From Dalbergia cochinchinensis (Eukaryota > Streptophyta > Magnoliopsida > Fabales > Fabaceae), in the NCBI GenBank assembly GCA_031216125.1, contig CM062374.1, positions 41,423,646 to 41,487,645 of the forward strand: a stretch of DNA of 64,000 nt. Reading direction: 5' to 3'. Both the position numbers and the translations under genes were made by a program. The notes beneath the pieces were generated by a model. It saw only the letters and a list, made by a program, of their open reading frames with translations. It had not been told where the DNA came from and made no database searches. Below, in pieces: positions 47,527 to 59,510 of this stretch (the first letter of the stretch is position 1; the number at the start of each line of letters is the position of its first letter).

Positions 47527-47863
47527 TCAAACAAGGTGTCAACTTTCTTGAAAAAATATTCTCAGGAATTTCTGAAGCTAAACAAATGAGTTTCTTGTGC
47601 AGCAATGCAATTGATGATTTTAAACCTTACCATTTCTAGCCATAGAAGCCTTGACATTTCTAAATACTTCTTCAACGTTATTATTACTCCATCTTTTGAC
47701 CGTAACATCATGAGATATATACCTTTATATATTTTATGTGTGAAGTCAATTACCCTTAAGCAAAAGGCACTTTTCATTTGTTTGGTCAAATTCCTGCATT
47801 CCTACGTTATAAGTTTGGGGCCATTCGGCATCTTATAAAAGCTTAAAACGATTTTTGTCTTTC

Positions 47864-47901
<38 letters not shown>

Positions 47902-48060
47902 TTTTATCTAAGCTTCAACAATAAAATCCTTATGTATTCAAAGTAACAGCAATTGAACTCTACTTCCACCAAATACATGCACAAGCATTGTGTAAGCCTC
48001 TGCCTCAATTTCCAATTATTGCTCTGCCTAGGAGTAATGTTGGAAATTTCAACACAAGAA

Positions 48061-48095
<35 letters not shown>

Positions 48096-49196
48096 ATATA
48101 TACACATTTTTTTGCACTAATTTTATATACCTTTCCCGTTACAATTGTTTAAGAGAAAAAATATCTTAGAAATTAGAATTTGCATTTGTCTTATTTTATA
48201 TTATTTTAAAAATGAACTAGTATAAAGATTTTGAAAAAAGAAAAAACATTTCCTCACAATAACATCCGATATTTTTTCATAAACAATAACGTCCAATATA
48301 ATTTGATGAAAAAAAAGTCAAATCATATAAGCAACTACATATAATCATAATAAATGTCCACCGTAATTTATTTTTTTCTTTAATTTTATTGAGTGATAAT
48401 ACAAAGTGATTTTATTATAAACAAAAATTAATCTAAAGAAAAATAGTGTAAAAATATATAAATTTTCTCAACCTTTAATAGTACTGTCATCTCCCTTTCA
48501 ACTTGTCTTATCCTCCAACCTCCCACTGTCTACATCCGTGATGTTATTATACCCATTTTGCATGAATATATCATTGTATATAGAGTTGAGTTATTTATAC
48601 TCATTATTCATGGAACATCATATCAACTTGCACCATATCCATCATTGGATGAGATGTATGCCTTATTTAAGTGAGATCCGCACCCAATCTACTGGTGAAC
48701 GAAGTGTAAGTCAGTATGATATCGCACACTCAACGAGTATAAATAACATTATTCTTGTATATAATATGATTCAACCACAATCCATATATTGCTTCATCAT
48801 ATCCCATGTTTGCTCTTAACTTTAAGACAAATGATAATATATACTCGGGTTCACCATGAATCCGAGACATGGCAAGATATCCACCTCTTGTTTTTAAAAT
48901 GATAACACATATAATTTTATATAAGATTTTGGATGATGAATATTATGTCAGGTGTAGGGTTCACCATGAATTCGGGTCTATATTATCATCACTCTAACTT
49001 TAAACACATGCAAATTTGTTTTAGCTGAGGTAAGAGAAGATACAGAGAAATTAAAAATAGTTGCAAATCACAAGACCTGGTACATTGTTAGCTAATTAGG
49101 TTCTTTAAGCATCTGGTCAGGATTCGAACCTTGGTGGTGTGTATGGAAAGCGTCTTTAATAGTACATTGGTAGCTAGCTAGATTCTTTAAGTATTC
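47527..49196 (+). repeat. Dispersed repeat Y, copy D
   Basis: It runs from AAATCAAACAAGGTGTCAAC to GATTCTTTAAGTATTC, where copia copy 2 begins. It is highly similar to copy C in opposite orientation; for example the block from GAGTTTCTTGTGC through AGAAGCCTTGACATTTC is nearly identical. One 27-base deletion near 47680 and different simple-repeat lengths separate them. It shares its junction with the copia element with copy A. Confidence 0.8.
48061..48105. repeat. (GT)n(AT)n microsatellite
   Basis: About 11 GT units are followed by AT repeats, inside Y copy D at the place where copies A and C also carry simple repeats. Confidence 0.9.
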
Positions 49197-50654
49197 TGTA
49201 AGATTATATTACAATATTTGATATACATATACTTCAAAAGCATAGATCCTGGTATGTCATTTTTTGGTTTATACTAATATTCCATTATTAATCGTAAAAT
49301 CTAAGATCCTTAAACGGCCTTGTCATTTTACGAATTGTGTACTAAAATAAAAATTACGATTATTAGAGCATTAGGTTATGGATTTTATGATTCTCCATGC
49401 ATGATGATGGTTTTCCCAATTTGTATGAACACTAGATTTTGAAATTGGAAATTTTTTGTGTTGTTATTTTGTGATGCATTTTCACTGCAATGGAAACACT
49501 AATGAAGTACAAATTATGTTTTATCATGAATGAAAGATTCATGATGTATGTAAATAACAATTCATGAAATTCATATAATGTGTTATTTCACGTTGTCTTG
49601 AGAAATAAATTCTTTTTTGAGGCTTTGCTTTGTAAAGCAACGTTGAATGCCTTATAAAAGAAATCTCATTCAAGAAGCACATTAAAGGCATTCAACATTA
49701 AAGCAAACTCCTTTTTCGCAGTTATGGTGTATACATTGTTGACTATGTATGATGAATGGTTTCCTTTTCTCTTCTAATATTTAGTGTGAATTCTATACTA
49801 ATTTTCTAATGTGTATGTCATGATTGCAGCATTGTTGGAATATGTCATGGTTGATCAGAGTATTGTGCATCATCGTATCACATATCATTCACACATGTAT
49901 AGCACCTTTGGTCTTATAGTTTGTATATGTTTTATTTTTACATGACTAAAATTTCATGTTTAATTTTCTTGTAATTTAATATACTTATAAGATCATGATT
50001 ATAGTTTGTATCTTTGCTTCATCTCATATGAAATACATGTTAGTTGTTTAGAATATTTAAGTGAAGCACTAGCATGCAATTACAGAATATTTAAGGTTTG
50101 GAATTATTGTATGTGAGATTTATTGCTCACCAAAGTGATCAAATCTAAAAATCATTTAATAATTCCAAATTTTGTAGGATTAAAGAATATAATTTTTATC
50201 TTGGAATTATTTTATATTAGATTTGTTGATCACAAAAGTGGTTAAATCTAGAGGTTGTTCAATAATTCCAATTTTAGATGTTTTGTTTCTATTACTCTTA
50301 TGATGGATGCAAAATTATGACTATTTGTGTATGAGTAAGTTGAACTTCATTATTATAATACATATATAGATCACCCAAAGATTGGTTATTTGTTCTTATA
50401 ATTATTGGATATGATAATTGATAGTGTAAGTGCACTATTAGTTTTGTTTATATATTCAAAGATAGTAAAAATTTCTAGTTAGTGCATATATCATTGCCAA
50501 ATAATGTTAAATTTGGCAGCATTATTATGTTTTTTTATGTTAATGTATCACCCAAAAGAGAGCATTGATATGCAATAAAAATTTAGATGGTTGTTGTTTG
50601 AATCTATTAAGTTTATTCAAAGCATTAATGTATGAGCTTGTATAATGTTTGTAA

Positions 50655-53290
50655 CTTCCAAGAATATGTTTACTCTGGGCAATGGGATTGTTAAGTTCAA
50701 TGGCCTGAACTATATCGATTGGTCTAAGCAAATCCACTTTTAGTTAGGTGTTATGGACTTGGATTTAGCATCAATTGTGGATGAAAAGCCTACAAAAGTT
50801 ACTGAGACCAGTATAGAACAACAAGTCTTTTTAAGAGGCTTGGGAATGGTCTAATAGGCTAAGTTTGAACTTGATGAGGATGACAATTGCTGAAAATGTG
50901 AAGCCATCTATGCCTAAGACAGACAGGGCAAAGGAATTTACTGTGAGAATTAGGGAATATTCTCAATTGGACATTATTGACAAGTCCATTGCGAGCAACT
51001 TGATGACTGAATTAACAACTAGAAAGTTTGAATAGTCACAACCCATTCATGATCATGTGACTGGAATAGCAAATCTAGCAGCAAAGCTGAAATCAATAGA
51101 TATGCATGTGAGTAAATCTTTTCTGGTACAATTCAACATGAACTCTGTTCCTCTTTAGTGTGGCCAATTTCGGGTGAACTACAACATCCTTAAAGAAAAG
51201 TGGAACTTTCAGGAAATTAAGGCCATGTTGGTTCAAAAGTAATGGAGGTTGAAGAAGATGAATGATTGCTCTCTCCATCTCACATTTCATGATGGTTCTA
51301 GTAATAGAAAGGCTAAACTGGGTAAGAAGGGTAGAAAAGACAAAGCCTCACTGAGAGTTTGTAAAGGCCAAATTCATAAGGAGCAGAGATGTTTTTCTCT
51401 ATAGAAAGGTAGGGCATATGAAGAAAGATTATCCAAAAAGAAAGGAATGGTTCGAAAAGAAAGGTATTTACTATGTTTCAGTAAGTTTCGAATCAAATCT
51501 TATTGAAGTGCCTTATAATACCTAGTGGTTAGATTCTAGTGCAACAACTCATATGTCGCATGTTATGCAGGGATTTCTTTTGATCCAGCGTATAAGTGAA
51601 ACTAAAAAGTTCTTGTGTGTGGGGAATATAATAAAGGCACAAATAGATGGCATTGCGACTTATAGATTGATCTTGGATAATGGTTATTGTTTAGATTTAT
51701 AAAAGTGTCTCTATGTGTCTATATGTACTAGGAATTTAGTTTTTGTAGCAAAGTTGAACGATGCAGGATATAACTTTAGGATTGGAAATTATGTGTTTTC
51801 CTTGTTTTAACATATGTGCTATTATGGTTATGGTACTTTGGTTTACAATTTATATTGTTTCAATCTTGATGTTAAATTTGTTGAATCTTTGTTCCAGGTT
51901 GAGCATGGTATTAGTAGTAAGTGTAATGCACATAGTGAGGATTTTGCTTTCTTATAGCGTCAAAGGTTAGGTCACATATCCAAAGAAAGGATGTTGAGGT
52001 TAGTTAAAAACGAAATCTTACCTCAATCGGATTTTGTCGACTGGGATCCATGTGTGAGTTGCATTAAAGGCAAGCAAACCAAACATATACAAAAAAAATC
52101 CACAAAAAGCAGTGAACTTCTTGAGTTGATACACATTGACATCTGTAGACTTTTTGACATTCTATCTTTAGGTGGTAAAAAGTATTTTATTACTTTTATT
52201 GATGACTTCTCATGGTATTGTTATTCGTATCTACTACATAAAAAGTCTCAATTAGTAAACGATGCTGATTGGTGTATCTACATGAAGGTTTGTGGGATTA
52301 AGTTGGTCATATTGGTTCTATATGTTGATGACATTCTTCTTGCTGCTAATGATTTATGGCTTATTATATGATATAAAGAAGTTTCTCTCTAATAAACTTG
52401 AAGTAAAAGATATGGATGAGGCATCTTATGTGATAGGAACACAAATATTCAGTGATAGATCACAAGAAGGAATAGGATTGTCTCACAAATGCTATATCAA
52501 TAAAGTGTTAGAGAGATCTGGAATGGAAAGTTACTCTTCATGGATAGTTTCAATTCAAAAGGGAAACAAGTTTAGCCAAAGGAAATATCCTAGGAATGAT
52601 TTGGAATGAAAGGGAGTGGAATCTATTCCTTATACTTCAATGGTTGGGAGCCTAATGTATGCCTAGACATGCACTCAACCAAATATAAGTTTTGTTGTTG
52701 GAGTGTTGGGCTGATATTAAAGTAATTCTAGAATAGATCACTAGAAAGCGGCAACAAAATTCCTTAGGCATTTGCAAGGCACCAAGCATCACATGCTCAC
52801 TTATAGAAGATTAGACAGCCTTGAGTGGTTGGCTACTCAGATTCAAATAATGCCGGATGTGTAGACTTAAGAAAATCCACATTTGGTTATATTTTTCTAT
52901 TGGCAAGAGGTGCAGTTTCATGTAAAAGTGGAAAAGAGTCTACCAGTGCTACTTCTACTATGGAGGCAGAATTTGTGGCATGCTTTGAGGCTTTGTATAT
53001 TCATTGTGGTTGCGAAACTTTATCGTAAGGCTTAATGTTGTTGACAATATAGCTATGCCGCTAAGAATTTATTGTGATAATTCTGCAACTGTCTTTTTCT
53101 CTAAGAATGATAAGTACACATGGAATTGAAATACTTGTTAGTCAAGGAAGAAGTGCAGCGACAAAAAGTGTCAATTGAGCATATTGATACAAATTTGATG
53201 ATAGTTTATCTGCTAACAAAGGAATTGCAACGTTAAACATTTTCTAGTTATGTGAAATGGATGGGTATCATTGATAAGTCATTGTTAGCA
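50655..53290 (+). pseudogene. Copia gag-pol remnant, copy 2
   Basis: Gag starts with NMFTLGNGIVKFNGLNY and LGVMDLDLAS (50655-50790). Near 51410-51450 a worn zinc knuckle reads VGHMKKDYPKRKEWFEKK. Protease keeps WLDSSATTHMSHVM (near 51528), with Ser in place of the Gly of DSG. Integrase shows CIKGKQTKHIQKKS, then LIHIDIC, and FIDDFSWYCYSYLLHKKSQ (51990-52250). The frame then passes directly to RT as LVILVLYVDDILLAAND (52300), so the rest of integrase and the N-terminal RT are missing. RNase H follows at 52825-53030 (SDSNNAGCVDLRKSTFGYIF, TSTMEAEFVACFEA). Multiple stops occur. Confidence 0.8.
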
Positions 53291-53292
53291 TG

Positions 53293-53293
<1 letters not shown>

Positions 53294-53325
<32 letters not shown>
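53294..53325. repeat. (AT)n microsatellite
   Basis: About 14 AT units lie just after the RNase H remnant of copia copy 2. Confidence 0.9.
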
Positions 53326-53329
<4 letters not shown>

Positions 53330-54105
53330 GCTATGTTTCTTTTATTGTTGTGACACTTATGAATTCAATTAAAGTTATGTTTCTGCTTATTTTACTTGTT
53401 GTCTATATTATGTTATGTACATGTGATGTTTTAGTGTGATGGCATATTATGTTCTTTGAAAGACGTTATAGTCAAAGATTGCAAGACACTTTCATTAAAG
53501 TTCTTTGAGTTGAGTTAATTTTGTGACACATGGAAAGAACCATGTCGCTAAATGACATTGACCCTCATGATTAGATTAGTTTAATTCAATTAAGGATGAT
53601 GACTTGATTACTTCAATGTAAAGTGCACACTTATGATTGTTGAATCTTCAAGTCATTACATGGACCAAGTGGGAAATTGTAAGATTATTTTACAATGTCA
53701 TGGTGTAACCCATGTAACTAATAGACTGGTTTTAATATAAAAAGGGTTAAGATGATGGTCATTAATTCCTTAAAAGTAAATACAATTAGTCAAGAGTTTA
53801 ATATAATTATTTAAAAGTCCCTACCGTCTCCCTTTTGAAAACGGTTTACTCCAAATAAACAGTAAGAAAGCCAAAGGAAAGGACACCTGCCACTTCAATT
53901 AAAAGGTAGAAGGAAGAGAGGGGAAAACAAAGAAGAATTATGGAACACAAGGAGAGAAATTAAGTACTTTATGAGCATGGTTCTAGGTATGTCATTATTT
54001 TTGTTAATACTTATATCCCATTTTTTGATAATCATAAAATCTAAGATCTTTAAAGGGTTTTCTAATCTTTTGAATTGTGCACTAAAATGAAAATTACAAT
54101 TAACA

Positions 54106-55151
54106 TATCCTTGAAAATATGTCAGAAGTTCTAAAATATCCCTAATACCAAATTAAATAATAAGAATAATAACAGCAGCAGCAGCAACGACAATAATAAT
54201 AATAAGCACTATGGCATTTTCATTCTCAAAACATGGGAATCTTCTAATCCTTATTGGAATAAAATTCTACTAAAATAGAATATAATTTTCCTGTAAATGA
54301 TTGACATCTGGGAATTTTTTTGCAAAACTTTAAACAAATACGGAAGTATATATTATTTCCAAGCAGTTATTTCATGAAATAAATTATATAAACCTTGAAA
54401 TAAACACATTCTGTGTGTGTGTATATATCTCAAGTTCTTAGGACATATTTTAGGAAATACAAGTTAAGTTCTTACATTGCCGAGTAAATCATAACAACCA
54501 TGTTGATTGCTAGGCTAGTTTTTTTCTTTTTTTTTTGTCTAATAACTTTTTCCTTTAGATCATGCTGGACAAGCTTTTTTTATTATAATATATTGTAATA
54601 ATTTCATATAATATAGTTTGACGTATATATAACGAGTAAGCATACGTATGTATAAGTACGCACATAATTTATTGAAACTATTATGTTTATATATATATAT
54701 AAGATAGATCGGTTAAAGTTTTGGATCTTTTATTTGTTTGTTACCTAAAAGTAGGGATTTGGAGAGAAATTATGTCTTGTAGTTAGTGTGATCATAATTT
54801 ATAAGGATTTGTACAGAAATTATATCTTACTATTATAAAAAATTTGAATTTTACATATTATCTCATAATTTAATATTAGTTGGTTGTGGGATGCTATTAA
54901 TCATTTAAAATATTATTTTAAATTTTAATTTTGAAACTAATAAATTTATTAAATATTTAAAATTTTCTTTTTATCCTTTATCTAATTGGGTTGACTTTTC
55001 TATTAAATTTTCCGGGTTAACTAAGCTTTTACTCATTTATTAGTTAATATTCAATTAATTTATTAATTAATATCTAATTAATTTATTAATTATTTATTCT
55101 AATAACTCATAAAGATAAGATAATTAATATAAGAGAAAATTAGGGGTGCTA
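54106..55151. other. AT-rich intergenic DNA with a possible LTR end
   Basis: It contains a (CAG)n/(AAT)n stretch near 54170-54205 and the dispersed repeat at 54430-54545. It ends AATTAGGGGTGCTACA at 55151, resembling the inverted start TGTAGCACC of LTR copy A, so 54560-55151 may be an LTR fragment on the minus strand. No coding is seen. Confidence 0.3.
54430..54545 (+). repeat. Dispersed repeat shared with 30600-30705
   Basis: Shares CATTGCCGAGTAAATC, CAACCATG and TTGATTG with the earlier copy, followed by a T-run in both. Confidence 0.6.
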
Positions 55152-56459
55152 CAGAGAGCAAGTAGAGAGATGAAGAGAGAGAAAGTAGAGACAGATCTTG
55201 ACGACAATCATAAAACTAATTATCAAAAGGTGTCTGTAATGTTTAACCAAATGCTATTTATATTGTAGTATAAATACATAAGAAATGGGGTCCACTGGAC
55301 AAAAATAAAAAGCCCGTCGACACTAAGTACTGTGCGTGCATGGTCGCTAGGGCAATTATCACCATGCTTGTAGCTGAAGTTGCTTCTATTGATCGTTGGG
55401 GTAGTAAATGATCGTCATGGCATTCCTGCCTTCAATCTACCTTTTCTTTTGACCGTTAGGGTAGTTATGGACTACTATAGTGGTCCACTATTACTAAAGT
55501 AAGCCTGAAAATTTCTTTGAGTCAGTTTAGGTCTAAAGCACTAATCTAGGAAGTTCTTGTCACCAAATAATACTCACATAAAGAGATTAAAAGCACATGT
55601 AACTCTAAAATATAATTATTCATTAGAAACATTGCTAATAGCCATGAATTTATCCAATGATACATAATGAGGACAAAATACAAATCCATTATTTATCAAT
55701 CAATTAAGCACAAACAGGATGCATGTCTAGAGTTATAGATGAAGGGGGTATAAAAGCAACCCATCAGCACTGTGTATTTTTAGGTCAAGTTCAAGTTTTC
55801 TTATAATAATTAATGATGAATTATACTACTATGTATTTCAATTAATATATGTTAGGTAACTTGATGTTATAATTCTTTAACTCATGTGGTTTGTTTTGAC
55901 TTTGCCTATGTATTAAAAAGATAGATTATTTTGAAATATGTTTGCAAAATATCTCTTAAATTTTATTTTATTTATAAAAATTTATAATAATTTTACTATG
56001 TATAATGTCAAAATTTTTATAAATTATAGTTTAGAGTCAGTTTGAAAGTCGATTTGACCTAGTCATTAGTTGAGTTGGGTTTGGGTTTCAAAAATGGACT
56101 GATCTAAAAATTAGGTCGATCCAAGTTTAGTGTAACTCGGCCTGACCCGTCTCTTGTATACCTCTAGTAAACACTTTTAAAGAAATAATTAACAATGTGA
56201 TCATGTTAAAATCAAATGCGCAATTTTTTTGTCAAGTAACAAAGAGTTTCAAAACTTTAATAAAATAAAAGGGATATAAATAAAGCTTTAATTTACCCGC
56301 AATATTTATTATGCTTATTTTTTATTTCCTTGTTTCTACAATATAGTTCATTTTTAAAAAAAATACATTATTGAATTAACCCCATAAATTTTGAACTCAT
56401 AAAAGGCATTCCAACAAAAACCATTGGCTGCAACATCACTAACACGAAAGAGGATCCAC
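55152..56459. other. Intergenic DNA without recognised features
   Basis: No coding, RNA gene or transposon end was recognised. A block near 56100-56165 (GGTCGATCC, AACTCGGCCTGACCCG) resembles common short interspersed plant sequence but could not be assigned. Confidence 0.4.
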
Positions 56460-57397
56460 ACCATCATCGAGTGAGGAAAGAGTGCCGCGGTGGGAGTAGT
56501 GCTTGCATGGTCAGGAACAATCGAGCGGTGGACTGGAAGGATGCGGCAATGGCGAGCACGTTAGGGCGAGATCTCACCGGAAGGAGGTCAGATAGTTGTG
56601 GATTGGCAGTGGAGGTGAGGGATCAGATGGCAGAGATGAGCGATGTTTTCTCTTATTTGGTCTGATGGATTTGGTTGTGTTTTGATTTTATTTGTCTACT
56701 TGATTTGCACTATGAGGATTATGAACTGTAGGTATTATTTCTATTTCATGATTGGATTGTGTGTGCAAGATTGTAACAAGTTGTCATTCCTCTCTTTTGT
56801 TATTGCTGTGGATGGAACCAAAGGAAAAAATTAGAGCTTCTTCCATTGATTCTCAAGTTCAAGTTCACAACTTCACATTGTTGTAGCCTTGAAATATCAG
56901 GTACCATTATGCTTTTTATTTCACTGAAATTGTTCTAATTTAATTTCATCTTATTTGGTTTTGATTGTGATGATTGTAGCCAATTTGTGTTTGTAATTGG
57001 AGTTTAGGTTCTATTGCAGTGGTCTTTCTCTGAGATTTTCTGAAACCAAATTCCAAGATCTTGGTTTCTTGCTTATTTTGTATGCTTTGGAAGAACGTGT
57101 AGAGATGTAAAAGCTCTTCATTGATACTATTACTAACAAGTCTAATTGGCATGATGTCTCGTTATTGGATGCAGTTACTTATGAAAGCTCAGTGCATAGA
57201 ACTAGTTGATTTGCAGTGTAAAGAGAAATTTACGATTCAAAGCACAATTGTCCCCTTTGGAACTACTCAATGTGACATCATATTTGAGATGGTGAGATTA
57301 TATTATTTATACTCTGCTTTGTGGTGCCTGGAAAGGATCAAGATTTGAGGCTTTGTTCACTAGCCCGGGAATTTTTTTTTTCTTTCTATTTTCTTAA
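56460..57397 (+). other. GC-shifted stretch, possibly captured host DNA
   Basis: 56470-56660 is GC-rich against an AT-rich surround and has a 64-codon frame (56471-56665) without known motif. After it come gene-like T-rich blocks and a 75-codon frame (57121-57348) containing CIELVDLQCKEKFTIQ, also unrecognised. It directly precedes the endoglucanase exons and may be part of the same captured mosaic. Confidence 0.3.
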
Positions 57398-57772
57398 ATG
57401 GCTGCTAGCGGTGAGCTTAGTCATGCCATGGAAGCTGTGAAGTGGGTCCTCTGTGGAGAGGTACTTTCCTTTCCTTTTAACTTCATTACACTTTTTGGGT
57501 TGTTTTTTCTTTCTTACTATTATTGTTTTTCATTTCTAATATAAAATAAATAATATTCTATGACTTTGTCAACTTCGTAAAAGTTTAAGTGGAATTGGGT
57601 GTTAAAGAATATTGTTGATGATGTGGATTTTGACAATTAGGTTGGAGACAGTAATAGTGACCACTATTATTGGCAAAGACCAAAGGACATGACCACTGAT
57701 TAATGTCATGCTCATAATATTGATCCAAGCAATCCAACGTCAGATCTCGCCGGAGAAACACCCCTACATTCA
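57398..57772 (+). pseudogene. GH9 endo-1,4-beta-glucanase, two exon fragments
   Basis: Fragment 1 (57398-57460) reads AASGELSHAMEAVKW, the conserved block 'GEL.HA.EAVKWGTDYL' of plant glycoside hydrolase family 9, and ends at a GTACTT donor-like site. Fragment 2 (57641-57772) follows an AATTAG acceptor and reads VGDSNSDHYYWQRPKDMTTD, a stop, then NIDPSNPTSDLAGET, matching the family's 'VGDG..DH..W.RPEDM' to 'DPS.PGSDLAGETAAA' region. The order and strand are those of consecutive exons. The catalytic parts of the enzyme are absent, there is an in-frame stop, and the AAAMAAAS continuation is lost. In a full gene the product would cut beta-1,4-glucans in the cell wall; this copy cannot. Confidence 0.8.
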
Positions 57773-57810
57773 TTTGTATACTTCACTATTTATTTTTGTT
57801 TTTATAAAGA

Positions 57811-57984
57811 GTTTGATGGAGAAATAACTAACAAGTCTCTTTCTGTGATAATGCATTATTGTGATCAATAGAAGGAAGTTTAACAGGAACCCCATATGTT
57901 TGATGGAGAAATAACTAACAAGTCCCTCTCTATGATATTGCATTATTGTGGTCAATAGGAGGAAGTTTAATAGGAACCCCATAT
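57811..57984. repeat. Tandem duplication of an 87-bp unit
   Basis: Units 57811-57897 and 57898-57984 both start GTTTGATGGAGAAATAACTA and differ at a few positions. Each contains the last 15 or so codons of the lipid-transfer-protein fragment plus its downstream DNA. The unit nearer the gene (57898-57984) is the original by position. Confidence 0.9.
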
Positions 57985-58268
57985 TCTTTGGGAAGTTCAG
58001 ATACGCGTTTGGGATCATACTTTCCTATCTTGCCCAGTGCTTGCTTGAGGCACTCGTATATAGCCGTTCGATCTTTCTTTGTTCCAGATTTGTCATTCAA
58101 AGTTTCTTGATGCCTTTGCAACATGCCTGGGATGGCTTCTTGGTGTTTTCTTGATCCAGAAACCTAGCACAAGGTGTAACTTGCAAGACTTCAGTTCTTG
58201 AACTTAGGAGAATGACAATTGATACGAGCACAGCTAGGCTATTAATGGTTGTTGCTACATTTTCATTG
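57930..58268 (-). pseudogene. Lipid-transfer protein (nsLTP) pseudogene
   Basis: On the minus strand a hydrophobic signal-peptide-like stretch, NSLAVLVSIVILLSS, is followed by VTPCARFLDQ, KKPSQACCKGIKKL, a frameshift near 58100, then DRTAIYECLKQALGKI and SELPKEYGVPIKLPP. This order (PC, CC, CLK, GV.IP) is the eight-cysteine pattern of secreted nsLTPs. The first Cys is missing, the CxC pair keeps one Cys (YEC), and the Cys before GV is Tyr, so the disulfide set is broken. The start codon region is also out of frame. Normal members bind lipids in the cell wall; this copy is non-functional. Confidence 0.7.
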
Positions 58269-59510
58269 TTGATTAAGAAAGTAACATGTTAGTTTAAGAA
58301 AAGCTCTAACTGAGGTTAATAATTGAGTGTCGCATTATTATATTCTGAATCTTCTATTGCTGACTCTGTAAACTAAAGAAGTTTATTGTCCAATGAATGA
58401 CCGACGGCTTATTGATCTAACTTGTGTTGTTTTCTATCATTCTGCAAACTTTGTTGAATGAATATTACTTTATTGCAATGTTATTATTATGTATAAACAA
58501 AAGAGCTTTAGTTTGAGTTTGAGGGGTTTTGAATTGAATAGGCTGAGAAAGGTGAGTCAAGAGGATAAGTATGAGGAGTAAGTGTGGAGGAGTGTGTTGT
58601 TATGTAGCCTGAGATTGTGATTAAGTAGTAATAAAGTAGTAAAGATTTTCAAAAACCGACTTCGGCTATAATTGCTGAAAACAAATCCAAGTGGAAGTTG
58701 TGAAAGGACTTCTTAATTATCAGTACCACTCTGTCACTCATCAAATGGCTTCGAGTGCTTTTAATTTGACACTTGCACCTGCTCTATTGTTTAAAGGAGT
58801 ATATATTTGAAAAATAAAAGATGTTGTCATTAGTTTGGACTTTTGTGATACTCTGATAATCATTTTATTCTTCACTTTCATTCAAATTTTTATAATCAAT
58901 CTGTTTATAAATTTAATATTAATCTATACCATTATATAAAAAGGATTCAGTAGATAACTATTTTTTGTGTCTCCTAATTAAATTGGAATCCATTTTCAAG
59001 TTCATAAGCATCGTTAATATTGAAATATCTGCTAATTTGTTAAAAATTTATAGCACTCTTTTTTCCCACTTTTCTCCCCATGTTCCCCACCTTTTGTGAT
59101 AGCTTCCATTTTTTTTAAATGCACGATAGTTTCCAACTTTTGCTGATCGTGCATATCTCGAAATTGCTCTGCTCTTCCATTTCTTTTTCTTCAAATTTTA
59201 CTTTGGTCTCAACAATTTCTTTCCAAAATCTCTTGGAAATAATAAAATTATATAAATACCTAAAAAATAGAAAATGCAGCTAGACAAGACAAATCGACAA
59301 TTATCCCCATATTTCTCTCCATTTTCACAAACCAACCTTGCCTATCGAGTTGCTAGTATATATAAATATGATTCTTCATTGGATGAGGGGGGAGTTGGTG
59401 CACTTGTTGCTCGCCTGATTATGGGTAGGGCCAACTGCCATGTAGGATTAATCATCAACGTGGACTTAGGTGATTAGACATTTTCATGTGTTTTTTTTCT
59501 TCAGTTATTC
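58269..59510. other. Intergenic DNA
   Basis: No protein motif was recognised. A 67-codon frame at 59274-59477 is isolated and of unknown significance. The stretch ends at the start of Y copy E. Confidence 0.4.

Larger units (their letters stand above)
49197..54105 (+). mobile_element. Ty1/copia element, copy 2 (deleted, both LTRs)
   Basis: It starts TGTAAGATTA at 49197 and ends ATTAACA at 54105, flanked by TATTC and TATCC, a 5-bp duplication with one change. The 5' LTR (49197 to about 49362) is about 166 bp, whereas the 3' LTR (53678-54105) is 428 bp; the 5' LTR lacks an internal segment of about 260 bp. A polypurine tract AAGTGGGAAAT precedes the 3' LTR. The primer site is mostly deleted. 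Coding is deleted between integrase and RT and broken by stops. Confidence 0.85.

Noticed and set aside
49080..49160. GGATTCGAACC block as a tRNA B-box or SINE
   Set aside because: No A-box, cloverleaf or poly-A/T tail could be found; the block is part of repeat Y.
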